Shown in pieces: positions 8,967-18,218 of a stretch of DNA of 64,000 nucleotides. The notes under the pieces were generated by a model. That model was not told the DNA's origin. It did not search any database and was given only the letters and a program-made list of their open reading frames with translations. The stretch lies in contig NZ_AUMT01000002.1 in assembly GCF_000430825.1 (NCBI RefSeq), forward strand, positions 1 to 64,000, in the 5' to 3' direction. Numbering within the stretch: the stretch's first letter is position 1; every line of letters begins with the position of its first letter. The position numbers and the translations under genes were made by a program. The DNA is from Chryseobacterium daeguense DSM 19388. GTDB taxonomy: Bacteria; Bacteroidota; Bacteroidia; Flavobacteriales; Weeksellaceae.

Positions 8967-10262
8967 ATGAAAAAATTTATCCCTCTTTTCTTTTTAGCAT
9001 TTTATTTTTTAGGAAATGCTCAAACCCGAACTATTATTTCTGACTGGACCTCTTACGTCTATCCTGTCAATATTGAAGATAAAAAAAACTGGGATTTCCG
9101 AGTGACAGTAAAAATCAGAAAAGGAAATGTTAACGATCTGAACTGTGCAATATGGTGCAGAATTGATAATAAGGATGATACTTATGGTTTTTTTGAGAAT
9201 AAGTTTTATGATACAAAAGTAACAACCGAATGGAAAACCTATGAAATAAAAGGCACAGTAGATCCTAAAGCTCAAACTATGAATATTGGAGCCTTTGCTC
9301 AAGGTAACGGAGATTATTACTTTGATGATTTTAAGCTGGAAATGAAGAATGGGAAATCTAAATGGGAAGAAGTCCCTCTAAAAAACAGTGGATTTGAAAG
9401 CGACTTAAGCTCTAATAACGGATGGATTGAAGGTGTTTCATTAAAAAAGCCTACTCATGTAACCAATTTTACCATTTCTACTTCTGATGTTAAGCCATTT
9501 AGCGGAAAAAAGTCGCTCCTTATTAAAGGACAGAATATCATCGGAAATATGCCTAACGGAAAATTTGTGGAAGCTAATGGTGTAAAGCTATACTATGAAA
9601 CATATGGAGAAGGAGAACCGGTCTTAATGCTTCACGGTAACGGGCAATCTATAAGTGCTTTCATGAACCAGGTAGAAGAATTCTCTAAAAAATATAAAGT
9701 GATAATTGTTGATTGCAGAGGAAGAGGACAATCCGGATATGACAAAACTAAAGAGCTAACTTTTGATTTGCAAACAGAAGATTTAAAGCAATTTTTAGAT
9801 AAACTAAATATTAAAAAAGTAAAAATTCTTGGGTGGAGTGACGGTGGAATTCTTGCTATTACATTAGCTTTAAAATATCCCGAACTTATAGACAGGATCG
9901 CATGCTCGGGAGCAAATATCTTCCCAGAAGGAATAAATGATGATGGTCTTAAATCATTAAAAGATGCCGTTACAAACCTTATGAAAGATAACAAAGATCA
10001 TAAAAATGACATCCTTATTGATCTGTATAATCTTGACCTGAAATATCCCAACCTTAAGTATGATGATTTAAAGAAAATTCATTGCCCGGCTCTAATCATT
10101 GCAGGTGATAAGGATGAAATAAAAACGGAACATACTGTGAAAACGGCAGAATCTTTACCTAAAGGACAGCTTGCCATTATTCCAAATTCAACGCATTATG
10201 TACCTGAGCTAAAGCCAGAAATTTTCAATAAACTTGTCCTTGAATTTTTCGAAAATAAATAA
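8967..10262 (+). CDS. secreted alpha/beta hydrolase with an N-terminal jelly-roll-like module
   Basis: 431 residues. Signal peptide (1-19, ending GNAQ), then a beta-rich module (about 20-185) whose YYFDDFKLEM resembles carbohydrate-binding-like jelly rolls. The alpha/beta hydrolase domain starts near 200 (KFVEANGVKLYYETYGEG). Visible catalytic elements are MLHGNG (oxyanion loop), nucleophile Ser291 in GWSDGG, an acid at Asp381 or Asp383 in AGDKDE, and His410 in NSTHYVPE. It is probably a periplasmic esterase or lipase-like hydrolase. There is no T9SS tail, so periplasmic retention is likely. Located 16 nt after the FAD oxidoreductase and 7 nt before the DUF2306 gene. Substrate not predictable. 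Confidence 0.85.
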   Translation: MKKFIPLFFLAFYFLGNAQTRTIISDWTSYVYPVNIEDKKNWDFRVTVKIRKGNVNDLNCAIWCRIDNKDDTYGFFENKFYDTKVTTEWKTYEIKGTVDPKAQTMNIGAFAQGNGDYYFDDFKLEMKNGKSKWEEVPLKNSGFESDLSSNNGWIEGVSLKKPTHVTNFTISTSDVKPFSGKKSLLIKGQNIIGNMPNGKFVEANGVKLYYETYGEGEPVLMLHGNGQSISAFMNQVEEFSKKYKVIIVDCRGRGQSGYDKTKELTFDLQTEDLKQFLDKLNIKKVKILGWSDGGILAITLALKYPELIDRIACSGANIFPEGINDDGLKSLKDAVTNLMKDNKDHKNDILIDLYNLDLKYPNLKYDDLKKIHCPALIIAGDKDEIKTEHTVKTAESLPKGQLAIIPNSTHYVPELKPEIFNKLVLEFFENK

Positions 10263-10269
10263 TCTCTAA

Positions 10270-10908
10270 ATGCTTTCCGTCAAAAGAAATATTCCATCTT
10301 TAATAAAAATCCTTTTAATCGCAGGATTCGGATATTTCTTTTGGCTGATGCTGAAAATTACTTTAGAATATATTCCTTTAAAAACGGATGTCAGCTTTTT
10401 AATGATTAAGCAGACAGAAGTCGATGAAAGAACAGAATATCTCTACTTTTTCTATACTCATGTTTACACGAGTATTTTTGTTTTATTAGCAGGATTTTTA
10501 GCAATTGTAAGAAAAGATTTTGGATTGAAAAATTTCCATAAAAATTCGGGAAAGGTTTATATTTTTCTGATTTTACTTTTTGCAGCACCGTCAGGAATTT
10601 ATATGGGAATTTTCGCGAATGGAGGTTTCATTTCTAAAATATCGTTTGTAATTTTAGGATGCTTTTGGTGGTTTTCAACTTTTAAAGCTTATCAACAGGC
10701 AAGACAGAAACAGTTTATTGACCATAAAAAGTGGATGTGGCGGAGCTTTGCATTTACCTTATCCGCAGTTACTTTAAGGATGTGGAAGGTAATTATCGTC
10801 TATTTATTTCACCCAAACCCAATGGATGTTTACCAGATCATCGCATGGCTGGGCTGGATTCCGAATATTATTTTAATTGAATTTTTAATCACAAAAAAAC
10901 TTATATGA
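10270..10908 (+). CDS. DUF2306 membrane protein
   Basis: 212 residues with about five or six hydrophobic segments (for example near 12-32, 63-82, 96-113 and 122-137). The pattern FFYTHVYTSIFVLLAGFLAI followed by NFHKNSGKVY is typical of DUF2306 integral membrane proteins, whose function is unknown. His and Arg residues inside or beside membrane segments are conserved in this family and could bind a cofactor; that is inference. It overlaps the next gene by 4 nt (ATGA), indicating translational coupling. Confidence 0.8.
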   Translation: MLSVKRNIPSLIKILLIAGFGYFFWLMLKITLEYIPLKTDVSFLMIKQTEVDERTEYLYFFYTHVYTSIFVLLAGFLAIVRKDFGLKNFHKNSGKVYIFLILLFAAPSGIYMGIFANGGFISKISFVILGCFWWFSTFKAYQQARQKQFIDHKKWMWRSFAFTLSAVTLRMWKVIIVYLFHPNPMDVYQIIAWLGWIPNIILIEFLITKKLI

Positions 10909-11822
10909 AAATTTTAAAACTAACATTCATCTCCTTATTTACCATCACTTTAGCTGCCTGTAAAAAAGAGGCAAAGACTGGCGGTTCATCAAAAGACAGC
11001 CTTACCGCAAAAAAAGATTCTGTTGTTGTTCCTGAGATTTATAAGGAATATTATGGAATCTATACCGGAGATTTTGCAGGAAAAGAGATAATTACCCCGG
11101 AAATTGGTGAGCAATATGAAGGTGATGTCTACAAAAGAATATCTTTAAAAATCAACAGGATTACCAAAGACAGTGTTTATGGACAAAGCATTGTGGAAGG
11201 TAACCAGCGACCTTTCCGCGGGATTTTTAATGAAGAGTCAAAAACATTTGTTCTGGATGAGCCGGGAAGTGATAAAACGGACGGCAGATTTGAGGTAAAA
11301 CTGGCAAGTGACAGCCTGAAAGGAAGTTGGACCGCCTTTAATAAATCCGCGGTAAAAGCTCCTCAAAAAACACTAAAGCTGATCAAAAAAGACTTTGTTT
11401 ACAATCCCAATTTCATGCTCAGCAAAGACAATGACCTCATCGATTGGGAAAATCCAAAAGACTTTGTTGAAAAATACACTGATGAAGAAACGGGGAAAAC
11501 CGAAACTTTCACCGCCTCAAAAAACAGGGTGGCTTCCGATGCTGTATTTAATTTAAATGCTTCCAAACAGAAATTAACAGAAAAAGATCTTAAAAATCTG
11601 AGAAAACTGGACATGGAAATCATTAAAAATTCAGTTTTTGCGAGACATGGATATTCTTTTAAAAAAGCAACTTACAGGAACTTTTTCGAGCAAACCGACT
11701 GGTACATCCCGGTTTCCAACAATGTTGACAATGATCTTTCACCATTGGAAAAAGAAAATGTTGCCCTTCTAAACCGTTTTATAAAGTATGCTGAAGATAA
11801 GTATGACAGCTTTGGAAGATAG
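10905..11822 (+). CDS. YARHG-domain lipoprotein
   Basis: 305 residues. A lipoprotein signal with the lipobox ending at Cys19 (TLAACKKE) is followed by a Lys/Ser-rich linker. A beta-rich domain (about 45-160, YYGIYTGDFAGKE) comes next, and then a C-terminal YARHG domain (about 225-295), seen as NSVFARHGYSFK and the Asp/Trp motif EQTDWYIP. It should be anchored in the envelope. YARHG domains are extracellular modules of unknown ligand. Translationally coupled to the DUF2306 gene and the last gene of the run. Confidence 0.85.
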   Translation: MKILKLTFISLFTITLAACKKEAKTGGSSKDSLTAKKDSVVVPEIYKEYYGIYTGDFAGKEIITPEIGEQYEGDVYKRISLKINRITKDSVYGQSIVEGNQRPFRGIFNEESKTFVLDEPGSDKTDGRFEVKLASDSLKGSWTAFNKSAVKAPQKTLKLIKKDFVYNPNFMLSKDNDLIDWENPKDFVEKYTDEETGKTETFTASKNRVASDAVFNLNASKQKLTEKDLKNLRKLDMEIIKNSVFARHGYSFKKATYRNFFEQTDWYIPVSNNVDNDLSPLEKENVALLNRFIKYAEDKYDSFGR

Positions 11823-11824
11823 TT

Positions 11825-12202
11825 TTATGCGCTTTTTGTAGTTTTAACCAAAATAAAAAGCAGCAGGCATCCCACTCCATAGCATAGAATATCAACCCAC
11901 GAGAATGAATTTCCAACAACGATATACATCAGGCTTCCAGGCTGGAAGCCTAATTTGTCTGCAATTTTAAAATATTGTGCAAATTCAACAATACAGGAGA
12001 AAATGAAAATTCCGACAATTAGCTTTTGATCATTAACTTCCAAAAAACTTTTAATAAAAGTGTACAAAAGCATCACCACAATAACGTCTCCGAGATAGGC
12101 TCTTACAAAGAAAACGTCTTTTAATGTAGTGGCAATGAGAACTTCAACCAGGAAAATGAGTATTGTTGCAATAAAATATTTTAAACTGAATCTGAACTTC
12201 AT
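11825..12202 (-). CDS. DUF2809 membrane protein
   Basis: 125 residues with four predicted membrane helices. The landmarks VRAYLGDVIVVMLLYTFIKS and IVEFAQYFKIADKLG fit DUF2809, a family of small integral membrane proteins of unknown function. It converges with the YARHG gene, stopping 2 nt from it. Its ATG at 12202 is followed upstream by the terminator of the redoxin gene, so it has its own transcription start. Confidence 0.8.
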   Translation of the reverse strand: MKFRFSLKYFIATILIFLVEVLIATTLKDVFFVRAYLGDVIVVMLLYTFIKSFLEVNDQKLIVGIFIFSCIVEFAQYFKIADKLGFQPGSLMYIVVGNSFSWVDILCYGVGCLLLFILVKTTKSA

Positions 12203-12243
12203 AGATGTATTTTGGCTAAAACCGAACTGTTTTGTATTAAAAA

Positions 12244-12261
12244 AACGGGCTAAAGCCCGTT
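12244..12261 (-). terminator. intrinsic terminator of the redoxin gene
   Basis: AACGGGCT/AGCCCGTT stem with a 2-nt loop, followed on the minus strand by a T tract. It lies 25 nt after the redoxin stop. Confidence 0.8.
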
Positions 12262-12286
12262 CCTATCATATATTTTGACAAAGATA

Positions 12287-12943
12287 TTATTTCTTAACCT
12301 TAACTGTACATCCTATGGCAACAGTTTTTGTCATTTTTACAGGTTCATTTTTAATAAGGGCGTTTACGGCATCCTGAACGTAATATTCTGAAACATCATT
12401 TGGGTTTTCGTAATTATTATCAATTGCACCGATGTATTTTACGATGTTTTTACCGCCCTCTTTTTGAAGAAGGAAAACATGTGGCGTTTTTGTAGCACCG
12501 TATTGAGGATAAATTTTCTGGCCTTCATCCATCAGATAAGGAAATGTAAAGCCTTTTTGCTTTGCCCTTTCGATCATTTTCTGGTAGCTGTCTTCGGGCT
12601 GTACTGAAGGATCGTTCGGGTTGATTGCAATAACCGGATATCCCTGAGACTTATATTTTTTGTCCAGTTCAATGATTCTGTCTTCATATTTTTTTGCATA
12701 CGGACAGTGATTGCAGGTAAAAATCACGATGAATCCTTTTGCAGATTTGAAATCACTTAAAGAAACCATCTTTCCATCAACATTTTTTAATTTAAAATCT
12801 GTCGCTGCATCACCTATTTCGTAGCCTTTAGCGGCTGCCTTGCTTTCTTTTTTCGGTTCATTTTTATCATGATTGCCTGTTGTAAAGCTTAGCAAACCAA
12901 TTCCGAAGATAAAAGCTGTTATTAAAATTTTAAAATTTTTCAT
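12287..12943 (-). CDS. periplasmic thioredoxin-fold (redoxin) protein
   Basis: 218 residues. An N-terminal hydrophobic segment (about 5-22) could be a signal peptide or anchor. The thioredoxin-fold domain starts near 42 (GDAATDFKLKNVDG) and has the pair Cys77/Cys80 in TCNHCPYAKKY, followed by the cis-Pro region KTPHVFLL. This is the AhpC/TSA-like redoxin branch in which the motif is CxxC rather than a lone peroxidatic Cys. Probably a thiol-disulfide or peroxide-handling protein in the envelope. The TlpA-like gene lies 12 nt upstream, so the two form an operon. Confidence 0.85.
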   Translation of the reverse strand: MKNFKILITAFIFGIGLLSFTTGNHDKNEPKKESKAAAKGYEIGDAATDFKLKNVDGKMVSLSDFKSAKGFIVIFTCNHCPYAKKYEDRIIELDKKYKSQGYPVIAINPNDPSVQPEDSYQKMIERAKQKGFTFPYLMDEGQKIYPQYGATKTPHVFLLQKEGGKNIVKYIGAIDNNYENPNDVSEYYVQDAVNALIKNEPVKMTKTVAIGCTVKVKK

Positions 12944-12955
12944 AGAATATGAGTT

Positions 12956-13450
12956 TTAAGGTAAATTTTTTACAATTGTATTATCAAGATCATCTTTGCT
13001 CATTTCACCGTCATTGAAATGCACTTTTTCTCCATTTTTATAGAAGATTGTTACCGGGATATTCCCGTCCCAGTTATTTTCAAAGCGCGGAATCCAGGTG
13101 TTCATCCTTTTGATATCATCCAACAAAATCACTTCGGCGGTAAGGTTTTTATTTTTAATGAATTTAATAACCCTTTCCTTATCCACCAGCCTGTCCAGCG
13201 AAACCAAAATCATTTTAAACTTCGGATTATCACTGTATTTTTTATTGATTTCCATGAAGTGTGGAAGTTCTTTCACACACGGAGCACAGGTTGTAGACCA
13301 GAAATTCACAACAAGAAGCTTATCTTTTTCCTGACTGATTCTTTTTTCAAGCTCTTCATATTTTACGGAAGAAACCGATGTCTGTTGAGCATTAGCAAAG
13401 CCAAAACAGAAAAACAGCAATAGTATTTTGATTAAATTCTTCATACTCAA
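12956..13450 (-). CDS. TlpA-like thiol-disulfide oxidoreductase
   Basis: 164 residues. Signal peptide (about 1-21, ending ANAQ), then a thioredoxin fold with WSTTCAPC (Cys55, Cys58) and the cis-Pro stretch NIPVTIFY. TlpA-type proteins reduce disulfides in the periplasm, commonly for cytochrome maturation or general redox balance. The second ATG (residue 3) is an equally plausible start. Twelve nt upstream of the redoxin gene and divergent from the TonB-C-like pair. Confidence 0.88.
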   Translation of the reverse strand: MSMKNLIKILLLFFCFGFANAQQTSVSSVKYEELEKRISQEKDKLLVVNFWSTTCAPCVKELPHFMEINKKYSDNPKFKMILVSLDRLVDKERVIKFIKNKNLTAEVILLDDIKRMNTWIPRFENNWDGNIPVTIFYKNGEKVHFNDGEMSKDDLDNTIVKNLP

Positions 13451-13505
13451 AATTAATGAAAATATATTTCCTTTTAATTTTTTAAATATTTAAATTTCAA
13501 TCTTT

Positions 13506-13513
13506 TATCTTTG
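13506..13513 (+). promoter_or_regulatory. -7 box (TATCTTTG) before the first TonB-C-like gene
   Basis: Exact TAnnTTTG match, 11 nt before the ATG at 13525, which would leave a leader of only a few nucleotides. No -33 partner seen. Confidence 0.4.
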
Positions 13514-13524
13514 AAAAAAATAAT

Positions 13525-13968
13525 ATGAACAAAATTCTCTTATTGTTATTTTTTATTTTCTGTAGCTGGACATTCTCTCAAAATTTACCTGAGTATAATT
13601 ATAAGCCTGCACAAAAAATTCACCCCGCAATATTGGAAAGGCTGGAATTTTCTGATTATCAACCTGGTATTGCAGAAACAGTACCATTATTTCAAGGTGG
13701 AATTCATCTTTTCAGAGCAGCAATTTCTGACAAGTTTGATGCTTCCGCAATAAAAGAAAGCAACGGAAGGCTTACCACGACTTTATATTTTGTTGTTGAA
13801 AAAGACGGATCTATTTCAAAAGTCACGGCAAATGGATCAAATGGCGATTTCAATAATGAGGCGGAACGGGCCTTAAAAAGTATTAAAAGCATCTGGATCC
13901 CTGCCAAAGCTGATGGAAAGCCAATCAGATATATTTATACACTTCCACTTGCTATGAGTTTTAATTAG
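13525..13968 (+). CDS. secreted TonB-C-terminal-like protein (paralog 1)
   Basis: 147 residues. Signal peptide (about 1-19, TFSQ) and a single small domain resembling the C-terminal domain of TonB. Visible are a start like ETVPLFQGGIHLFRAAIS, a strand pair with LYFVVEKDGSISKVTANG, and RALKSIKSIWIPAKADGKP with the usual W-x-PA-x-x-GKP turn. There is no transmembrane anchor or Pro-rich spacer, so it is not a working energy transducer. It would be a free periplasmic protein. A paralog follows 61 nt downstream. Function unknown. Confidence 0.75.
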   Translation: MNKILLLLFFIFCSWTFSQNLPEYNYKPAQKIHPAILERLEFSDYQPGIAETVPLFQGGIHLFRAAISDKFDASAIKESNGRLTTTLYFVVEKDGSISKVTANGSNGDFNNEAERALKSIKSIWIPAKADGKPIRYIYTLPLAMSFN

Positions 13969-14029
13969 AGTTTTAAAGAAAAATTTCGGCGCTCTTTTTG
14001 CTTCAAAAAAGTAAATCATTTTTGTCATT

Positions 14030-14458
14030 ATGAAGAAAATAATACTTTTTTTAGGAATTTTTTTAAGTCTTTTTACTTTTGCCCAGGAATTTAGCAACGT
14101 ATCACAACTTCCGGACTACGCTGTATTAAAAACAAAAATGAAGCTTGAGGATGCAGTAACCAGAGCCGATACTGCCCCGGAATTCCCTGGCGGAATGGAT
14201 GTTTTTAAACGAAAGTTTGCAGAAAGCATGGATGTGATTGATGTAAAATCCAATAAAATTGATACAAGAGTTTATTTTATTATCGAAAAGACCGGATATG
14301 TACGCTATGTGACGGCCACAGGAAGTGATAAAAAACATTCTCAGGCTGCAGAAGTGGCCATAAGGAGATTATTTGTAAAGTGGAAACCCGCTACCATTAA
14401 CGGCGAACCGGTACGTTATCTTTATACTTTTCCTTTAGCTTTGAAGAAATATGATTAA
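14030..14458 (+). CDS. secreted TonB-C-terminal-like protein (paralog 2)
   Basis: 142 residues, same plan as its upstream neighbour: signal peptide (1-19, TFAQ), then a TonB-C-like domain. It has APEFPGGMDVFKRKFAES, VYFIIEKTGYVRYVTATG and RLFVKWKPATINGEPVRYLY. The two proteins share the spacing of these blocks and the ending YxYTxPLAL, so a tandem duplication is likely. The MutS gene converges from the right with a terminator between. A partner role in the envelope is possible; nothing in the sequence says which. Confidence 0.75.
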   Translation: MKKIILFLGIFLSLFTFAQEFSNVSQLPDYAVLKTKMKLEDAVTRADTAPEFPGGMDVFKRKFAESMDVIDVKSNKIDTRVYFIIEKTGYVRYVTATGSDKKHSQAAEVAIRRLFVKWKPATINGEPVRYLYTFPLALKKYD

Positions 14459-14477
14459 TTTTCATTTAGAATATAAA

Positions 14478-14507
14478 ATATAAGTCTCAGGTTTTCCGAG
14501 ACTTATA
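14478..14507 (+). terminator. terminator between the TonB-C-like paralog and mutS
   Basis: 11-bp perfect stem (ATATAAGTCTC/GAGACTTATAT) with a 9-nt loop and a T run on the plus strand; weaker in the other direction. Confidence 0.75.
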
Positions 14508-14510
14508 TTT

Positions 14511-17102
14511 TTATCCCCCAATCATCTTTTTAATAGCATTCAGCTTCATTAAAGCTTCAATCGGGGTTAAAGTATTGATGTCTATTTTTGTAAGCTCTTC
14601 ACGTATATTTTCCAAAACAGGGTCATCCAGCTGAAAGAAAGATAACTGCATGTTCTCCTCTGTTACCCTTTTTATAGTGTCGGTTGCTCCTGTACCCTGT
14701 CCACGGCTTGCTTCCAGTGTTTTCAGGATCTCATTGGCCCGGTTGACCACTTTAGAAGGCATTCCGGCCAGTTTCGCCACATGGATCCCGAAGCTGTGTT
14801 CACTTCCTCCGGGAATTAATTTTCTTAAAAAGATAATATTTCCTTTATTCTCCTTGATGGAAACGTGGAAGTTTTTTACCCGCTCAAAATTTACGGTCAT
14901 TTCATTTAATTCATGATAATGGGTGGCAAATAATGTCTTTGCCTGCGTAGGATGCTGATGAAGGTATTCCGCGATAGCCCATGCAATGGAAACCCCGTCA
15001 TACGTAGAAGTTCCCCGTCCGATTTCATCTAAAAGAATTAAACTTCTTTCGGAAATATTATTTAAAATATTCGCAGCTTCGTTCATCTCCACCATGAATG
15101 TGGATTCTCCCGCAGAAATATTATCTGTGGCTCCTACTCTTGTAAAAATTTTATCTAAAATCCCGATTTCAGCATGCTTTGCAGGAACAAAACTTCCGAT
15201 CTGGGCCAATAAACAAACAATCGCAGTCTGGCGAAGAATGGCAGATTTACCCGCCATGTTCGGTCCGGTTACCATGATGATCTGCTGAGAATCTTTATCC
15301 AGGAAAATGTCATTCGGGATATATTTTTCTCCCAGCGGAAGTGCGTTTTCAATAATCGGGTGTCTTGCTTCTTTCAGGTCAATGGCAAAAGTCTCCGTTA
15401 AAACAGGCTTTGTATAGCTTTCAGAAACAGCCAGTTCCGATAGCCCGACGGCCACATCCAATTGGGCAATAATATTTGAATTTTCCTGAATCTGGTCAAT
15501 ATAAATCATCGTTTCCGAACAGACATTCCTGTACAGCTCATTTTCCAGAACCCCTATTTTCTCTTCTGCTCCCAGAATCTGATTTTCATATTCTTTCAGC
15601 TCTTCGGTGATGTATCTTTCGGCATTCACCAGGGTCTGTTTTCTCACCCAGTCGCTTGGAACTTTGTCTTTATGCGTATTTCGAACTTCAATATAGTATC
15701 CGAAAACATTATTAAAATCAATTTTAAGGCTGGTAATTCCTGTTCTTTCAATTTCTCTCTGGCACATTTCATCCAAAAATCCACGTCCTTTGGATTGAAG
15801 CCCCCTTAATCTGTCCAGCTCTTCTGAAATGCCTTCTTTAATGACGTTTCCTTTTGCTAAATTTACCGGAAGCTCGTCGTTCAGGTGATTTTGGAGACAT
15901 TTTATTAATTCATCCTGGTCGTACAGCGGATCCAGCCACGCTAAAACATCGGCATGAGGATGAAGCAGTGCTTTAATTTTATGAATATTAATCAAGCTCT
16001 GGCGAAGATACCCTAATTCTTTAGGTGAAATTTTTTCTGCCGCCAGCTTCCCCATTAACCTGTCCAAATCTGAGATCGACTTTAACAGCTGGGAAATTTC
16101 ATATTTAAGCTGATCTTTTTCGTTTAAAAAATCAATTAGAGAAAGCCTTCTGTTGATTTCGTTTACTGATTTTAAGGGTAAAATAATTCTTCGTCTCAAC
16201 AACCTTCCTCCCATCGGAGTTGAAGTTTTATCGATAATATCCAGTAAAGATTTTCCCTGCGGATTGCTTGGATATACAATCTCAAGGTTTCTCAGGGTAA
16301 AATTATCCATCATCAGGAAATCTTCCTGCGGAATGATTTGGATTTTAGTGATATGAGACAATAAATTGTGATGGGTATCTTCAACCAGGTAAGCAAAAAT
16401 GGCACCCGCTGCGGTGATGGCCAACGGTTGGTTTTCCACACCAAAACCTTTTAATGAATTGGTTTTAAAATGATTGGTCAGTTTTTCGTAAGCGAAATTG
16501 TACTGGAAAGCCCAGTCTTCGAGCTTAAAGGCATTTTTATTTTTAATCTGCTCCGGAATCTGAACGCTTCGCTGGTAAATAATTTCACTCGGATCAAAAG
16601 TATTGACGATATGAATTAATTTTTCCAGATTTCCCTCACTCACCAAAAATTCTCCGGTAGAAATATCCACTAGAGCAATCCCGAATTTTTCTTTTTCCTT
16701 ATGCAGGGAAAGCAGGAAATTATTTTTTTTAGAATTTAGAACCTGGTCGTTGAATGTAACACCGGGTGTCACCAGCTCAGTAACCCCTCTTTTTACAATT
16801 CCTTTCACTGTTTTCGGATCTTCCAGCTGATCACAGATGGCAACCCTCATTCCGGCCCTTACCAGTTTCGGTAAATAAGAATCTACGGAATGGTGTGGAA
16901 ATCCGGCCAATTCAATATGTCCTTCCCCGTTTGCTCTTTTCGTAAGAACAATTCCTAAAATCTGTGATGTTCTAACAGCATCCTGCCCAAAGGTTTCGTA
17001 AAAATCTCCGACTCTGAATAGTAAAAGTGCATCAGGATATTTCGCCTTGATGGTATTATACTGCGTCATTAACGGGGTTTCTTTCTTCGTAGCCTTTGCC
17101 AT
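14511..17102 (-). CDS. mutS: DNA mismatch repair protein MutS
   Basis: 863 residues, full length for MutS. The mismatch-reading motif GDFYETFG holds Phe34 and Glu36. The lever and clamp regions follow, and the ATPase domain has Walker A GPNMAGKSA (about residue 610), the STFMVEM loop, Walker B ILLDEIGRGTSTYDG and LFATHYHEL. Walker A has Ala-Gly where E. coli has Gly-Gly. The C-terminal tail ends with the helical dimer/MutL region. It recognises base mismatches and recruits MutL. Monocistronic as seen; a palindrome lies upstream at 17192-17224. Confidence 0.97.
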   Translation of the reverse strand: MAKATKKETPLMTQYNTIKAKYPDALLLFRVGDFYETFGQDAVRTSQILGIVLTKRANGEGHIELAGFPHHSVDSYLPKLVRAGMRVAICDQLEDPKTVKGIVKRGVTELVTPGVTFNDQVLNSKKNNFLLSLHKEKEKFGIALVDISTGEFLVSEGNLEKLIHIVNTFDPSEIIYQRSVQIPEQIKNKNAFKLEDWAFQYNFAYEKLTNHFKTNSLKGFGVENQPLAITAAGAIFAYLVEDTHHNLLSHITKIQIIPQEDFLMMDNFTLRNLEIVYPSNPQGKSLLDIIDKTSTPMGGRLLRRRIILPLKSVNEINRRLSLIDFLNEKDQLKYEISQLLKSISDLDRLMGKLAAEKISPKELGYLRQSLINIHKIKALLHPHADVLAWLDPLYDQDELIKCLQNHLNDELPVNLAKGNVIKEGISEELDRLRGLQSKGRGFLDEMCQREIERTGITSLKIDFNNVFGYYIEVRNTHKDKVPSDWVRKQTLVNAERYITEELKEYENQILGAEEKIGVLENELYRNVCSETMIYIDQIQENSNIIAQLDVAVGLSELAVSESYTKPVLTETFAIDLKEARHPIIENALPLGEKYIPNDIFLDKDSQQIIMVTGPNMAGKSAILRQTAIVCLLAQIGSFVPAKHAEIGILDKIFTRVGATDNISAGESTFMVEMNEAANILNNISERSLILLDEIGRGTSTYDGVSIAWAIAEYLHQHPTQAKTLFATHYHELNEMTVNFERVKNFHVSIKENKGNIIFLRKLIPGGSEHSFGIHVAKLAGMPSKVVNRANEILKTLEASRGQGTGATDTIKRVTEENMQLSFFQLDDPVLENIREELTKIDINTLTPIEALMKLNAIKKMIGG

Positions 17103-17191
17103 TAAAATCGTTCTTAAAATTAGGTCGGTAAAAGTATGAAATAAAATAGTAGGAGTAAAGTTTTTGAAATATTTGTCTCAATGCTTTATTT

Positions 17192-17224
17192 AAACCTAAC
17201 GGGTTTTAAAAACCCGTTAGGTTT
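17192..17224. terminator. perfect palindrome ending the cupin gene
   Basis: Arms AAACCTAACGGGTTTT and AAAACCCGTTAGGTTT around one central base. It lies 22 nt past the stop of the minus-strand cupin gene and upstream of mutS. Likely a terminator or a dispersed palindromic repeat. The T run after it on the minus strand is poor. Confidence 0.5.
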
Positions 17225-17245
17225 GGATACAGTAAAATATAGATT

Positions 17246-18118
17246 TTATTTATTTAAACTGTCAGCCAAAGCTTTTGAACTCTTTTTATAAGCCCATTTC
17301 TGTTTGTAATCCACCCATTTAGCTTTAAAAATCTTCCTCATTAATTTATCCGTATATCTCATAATGAAAACATGATACAGCATGCTGGCAAAAACACCGG
17401 GTTTATTCGGGAGTGCACGGAGAGACAGCGAAAATCCGGGCTCCAGATACCTGTTGAAATGCCAGAAAGCTCCTGGAATAAACAATGCATCCCCGTGTTC
17501 CATGAAAATCTCGAAACCTCTGGCATGTTTTAAAGCCGGAAATTGTTCATAATCCGGGTTCTCGTAATCTACATCATAAATTGTGTGCACAGAAAGAGGA
17601 ACTTTATATAAAAACGCAGATTGTTTTTGATCAAATAACAAAATCCTTTTTTTACCCTCAAAATGAATGTGAAGAAAATCTCCCAGATCCACATCATAAT
17701 GCATTAAAACATGGGCCTCACTCCCCCCGAAAAATAAAGTGGGAAGCCGCTTAAAAAATTTCATTCCCAAATCCGGATAAGTGAAATTTTTCAACAACTC
17801 CGGAAGCCTGTCTGGAATGATATAAAAGAAGATTCTTAAATCCGAAGGCCTGCTTTTTATGGTATCGATATAATCCTTCATCTTCATTTTGGTGACCGGC
17901 GCATCAGAACTTTTTGAGGCATCGGCAGGCTTGTTATCATATAAAGGCACTTCCTGTTCACCCGCTTTTTCTCGGATAAAATCAAAATTCCATTTGTCAA
18001 AAGCTTCCCAACGGCTCGCAAAATTCTTTATTAAAAGAGGCTTATGCTTCTTAAAATAGTTTTTCTGAAAATCTTCTTTACTAATATCTTGTACAACATC
18101 TACGTTTTCGAGAATCAT
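17246..18118 (-). CDS. cupin-like (JmjC/Cupin_8) protein
   Basis: 290 residues. The double-stranded beta-helix fold of Fe(II)/2-oxoglutarate oxygenases is indicated by MHYDVDLGDFLHIHFEG, with an HxD pair, and by the distal PGAFWHFNRY, whose His would complete the facial triad. FLHIHFEGKKRILLFD is the usual substrate-side strand. Probably a protein or small-molecule hydroxylase. Target unknown. Single gene with its own upstream region; the downstream palindrome separates it from mutS. Confidence 0.82.
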   Translation of the reverse strand: MILENVDVVQDISKEDFQKNYFKKHKPLLIKNFASRWEAFDKWNFDFIREKAGEQEVPLYDNKPADASKSSDAPVTKMKMKDYIDTIKSRPSDLRIFFYIIPDRLPELLKNFTYPDLGMKFFKRLPTLFFGGSEAHVLMHYDVDLGDFLHIHFEGKKRILLFDQKQSAFLYKVPLSVHTIYDVDYENPDYEQFPALKHARGFEIFMEHGDALFIPGAFWHFNRYLEPGFSLSLRALPNKPGVFASMLYHVFIMRYTDKLMRKIFKAKWVDYKQKWAYKKSSKALADSLNK

Positions 18119-18218
18119 GTGTTTTGTATTTAATGCGAAATAAAAGTAATGCTTTTTTGAAATTCAGAAAAATTTAAACGTTAATATTCGGTATAGGTTT
18201 CCATTAAGTAAATTATCC

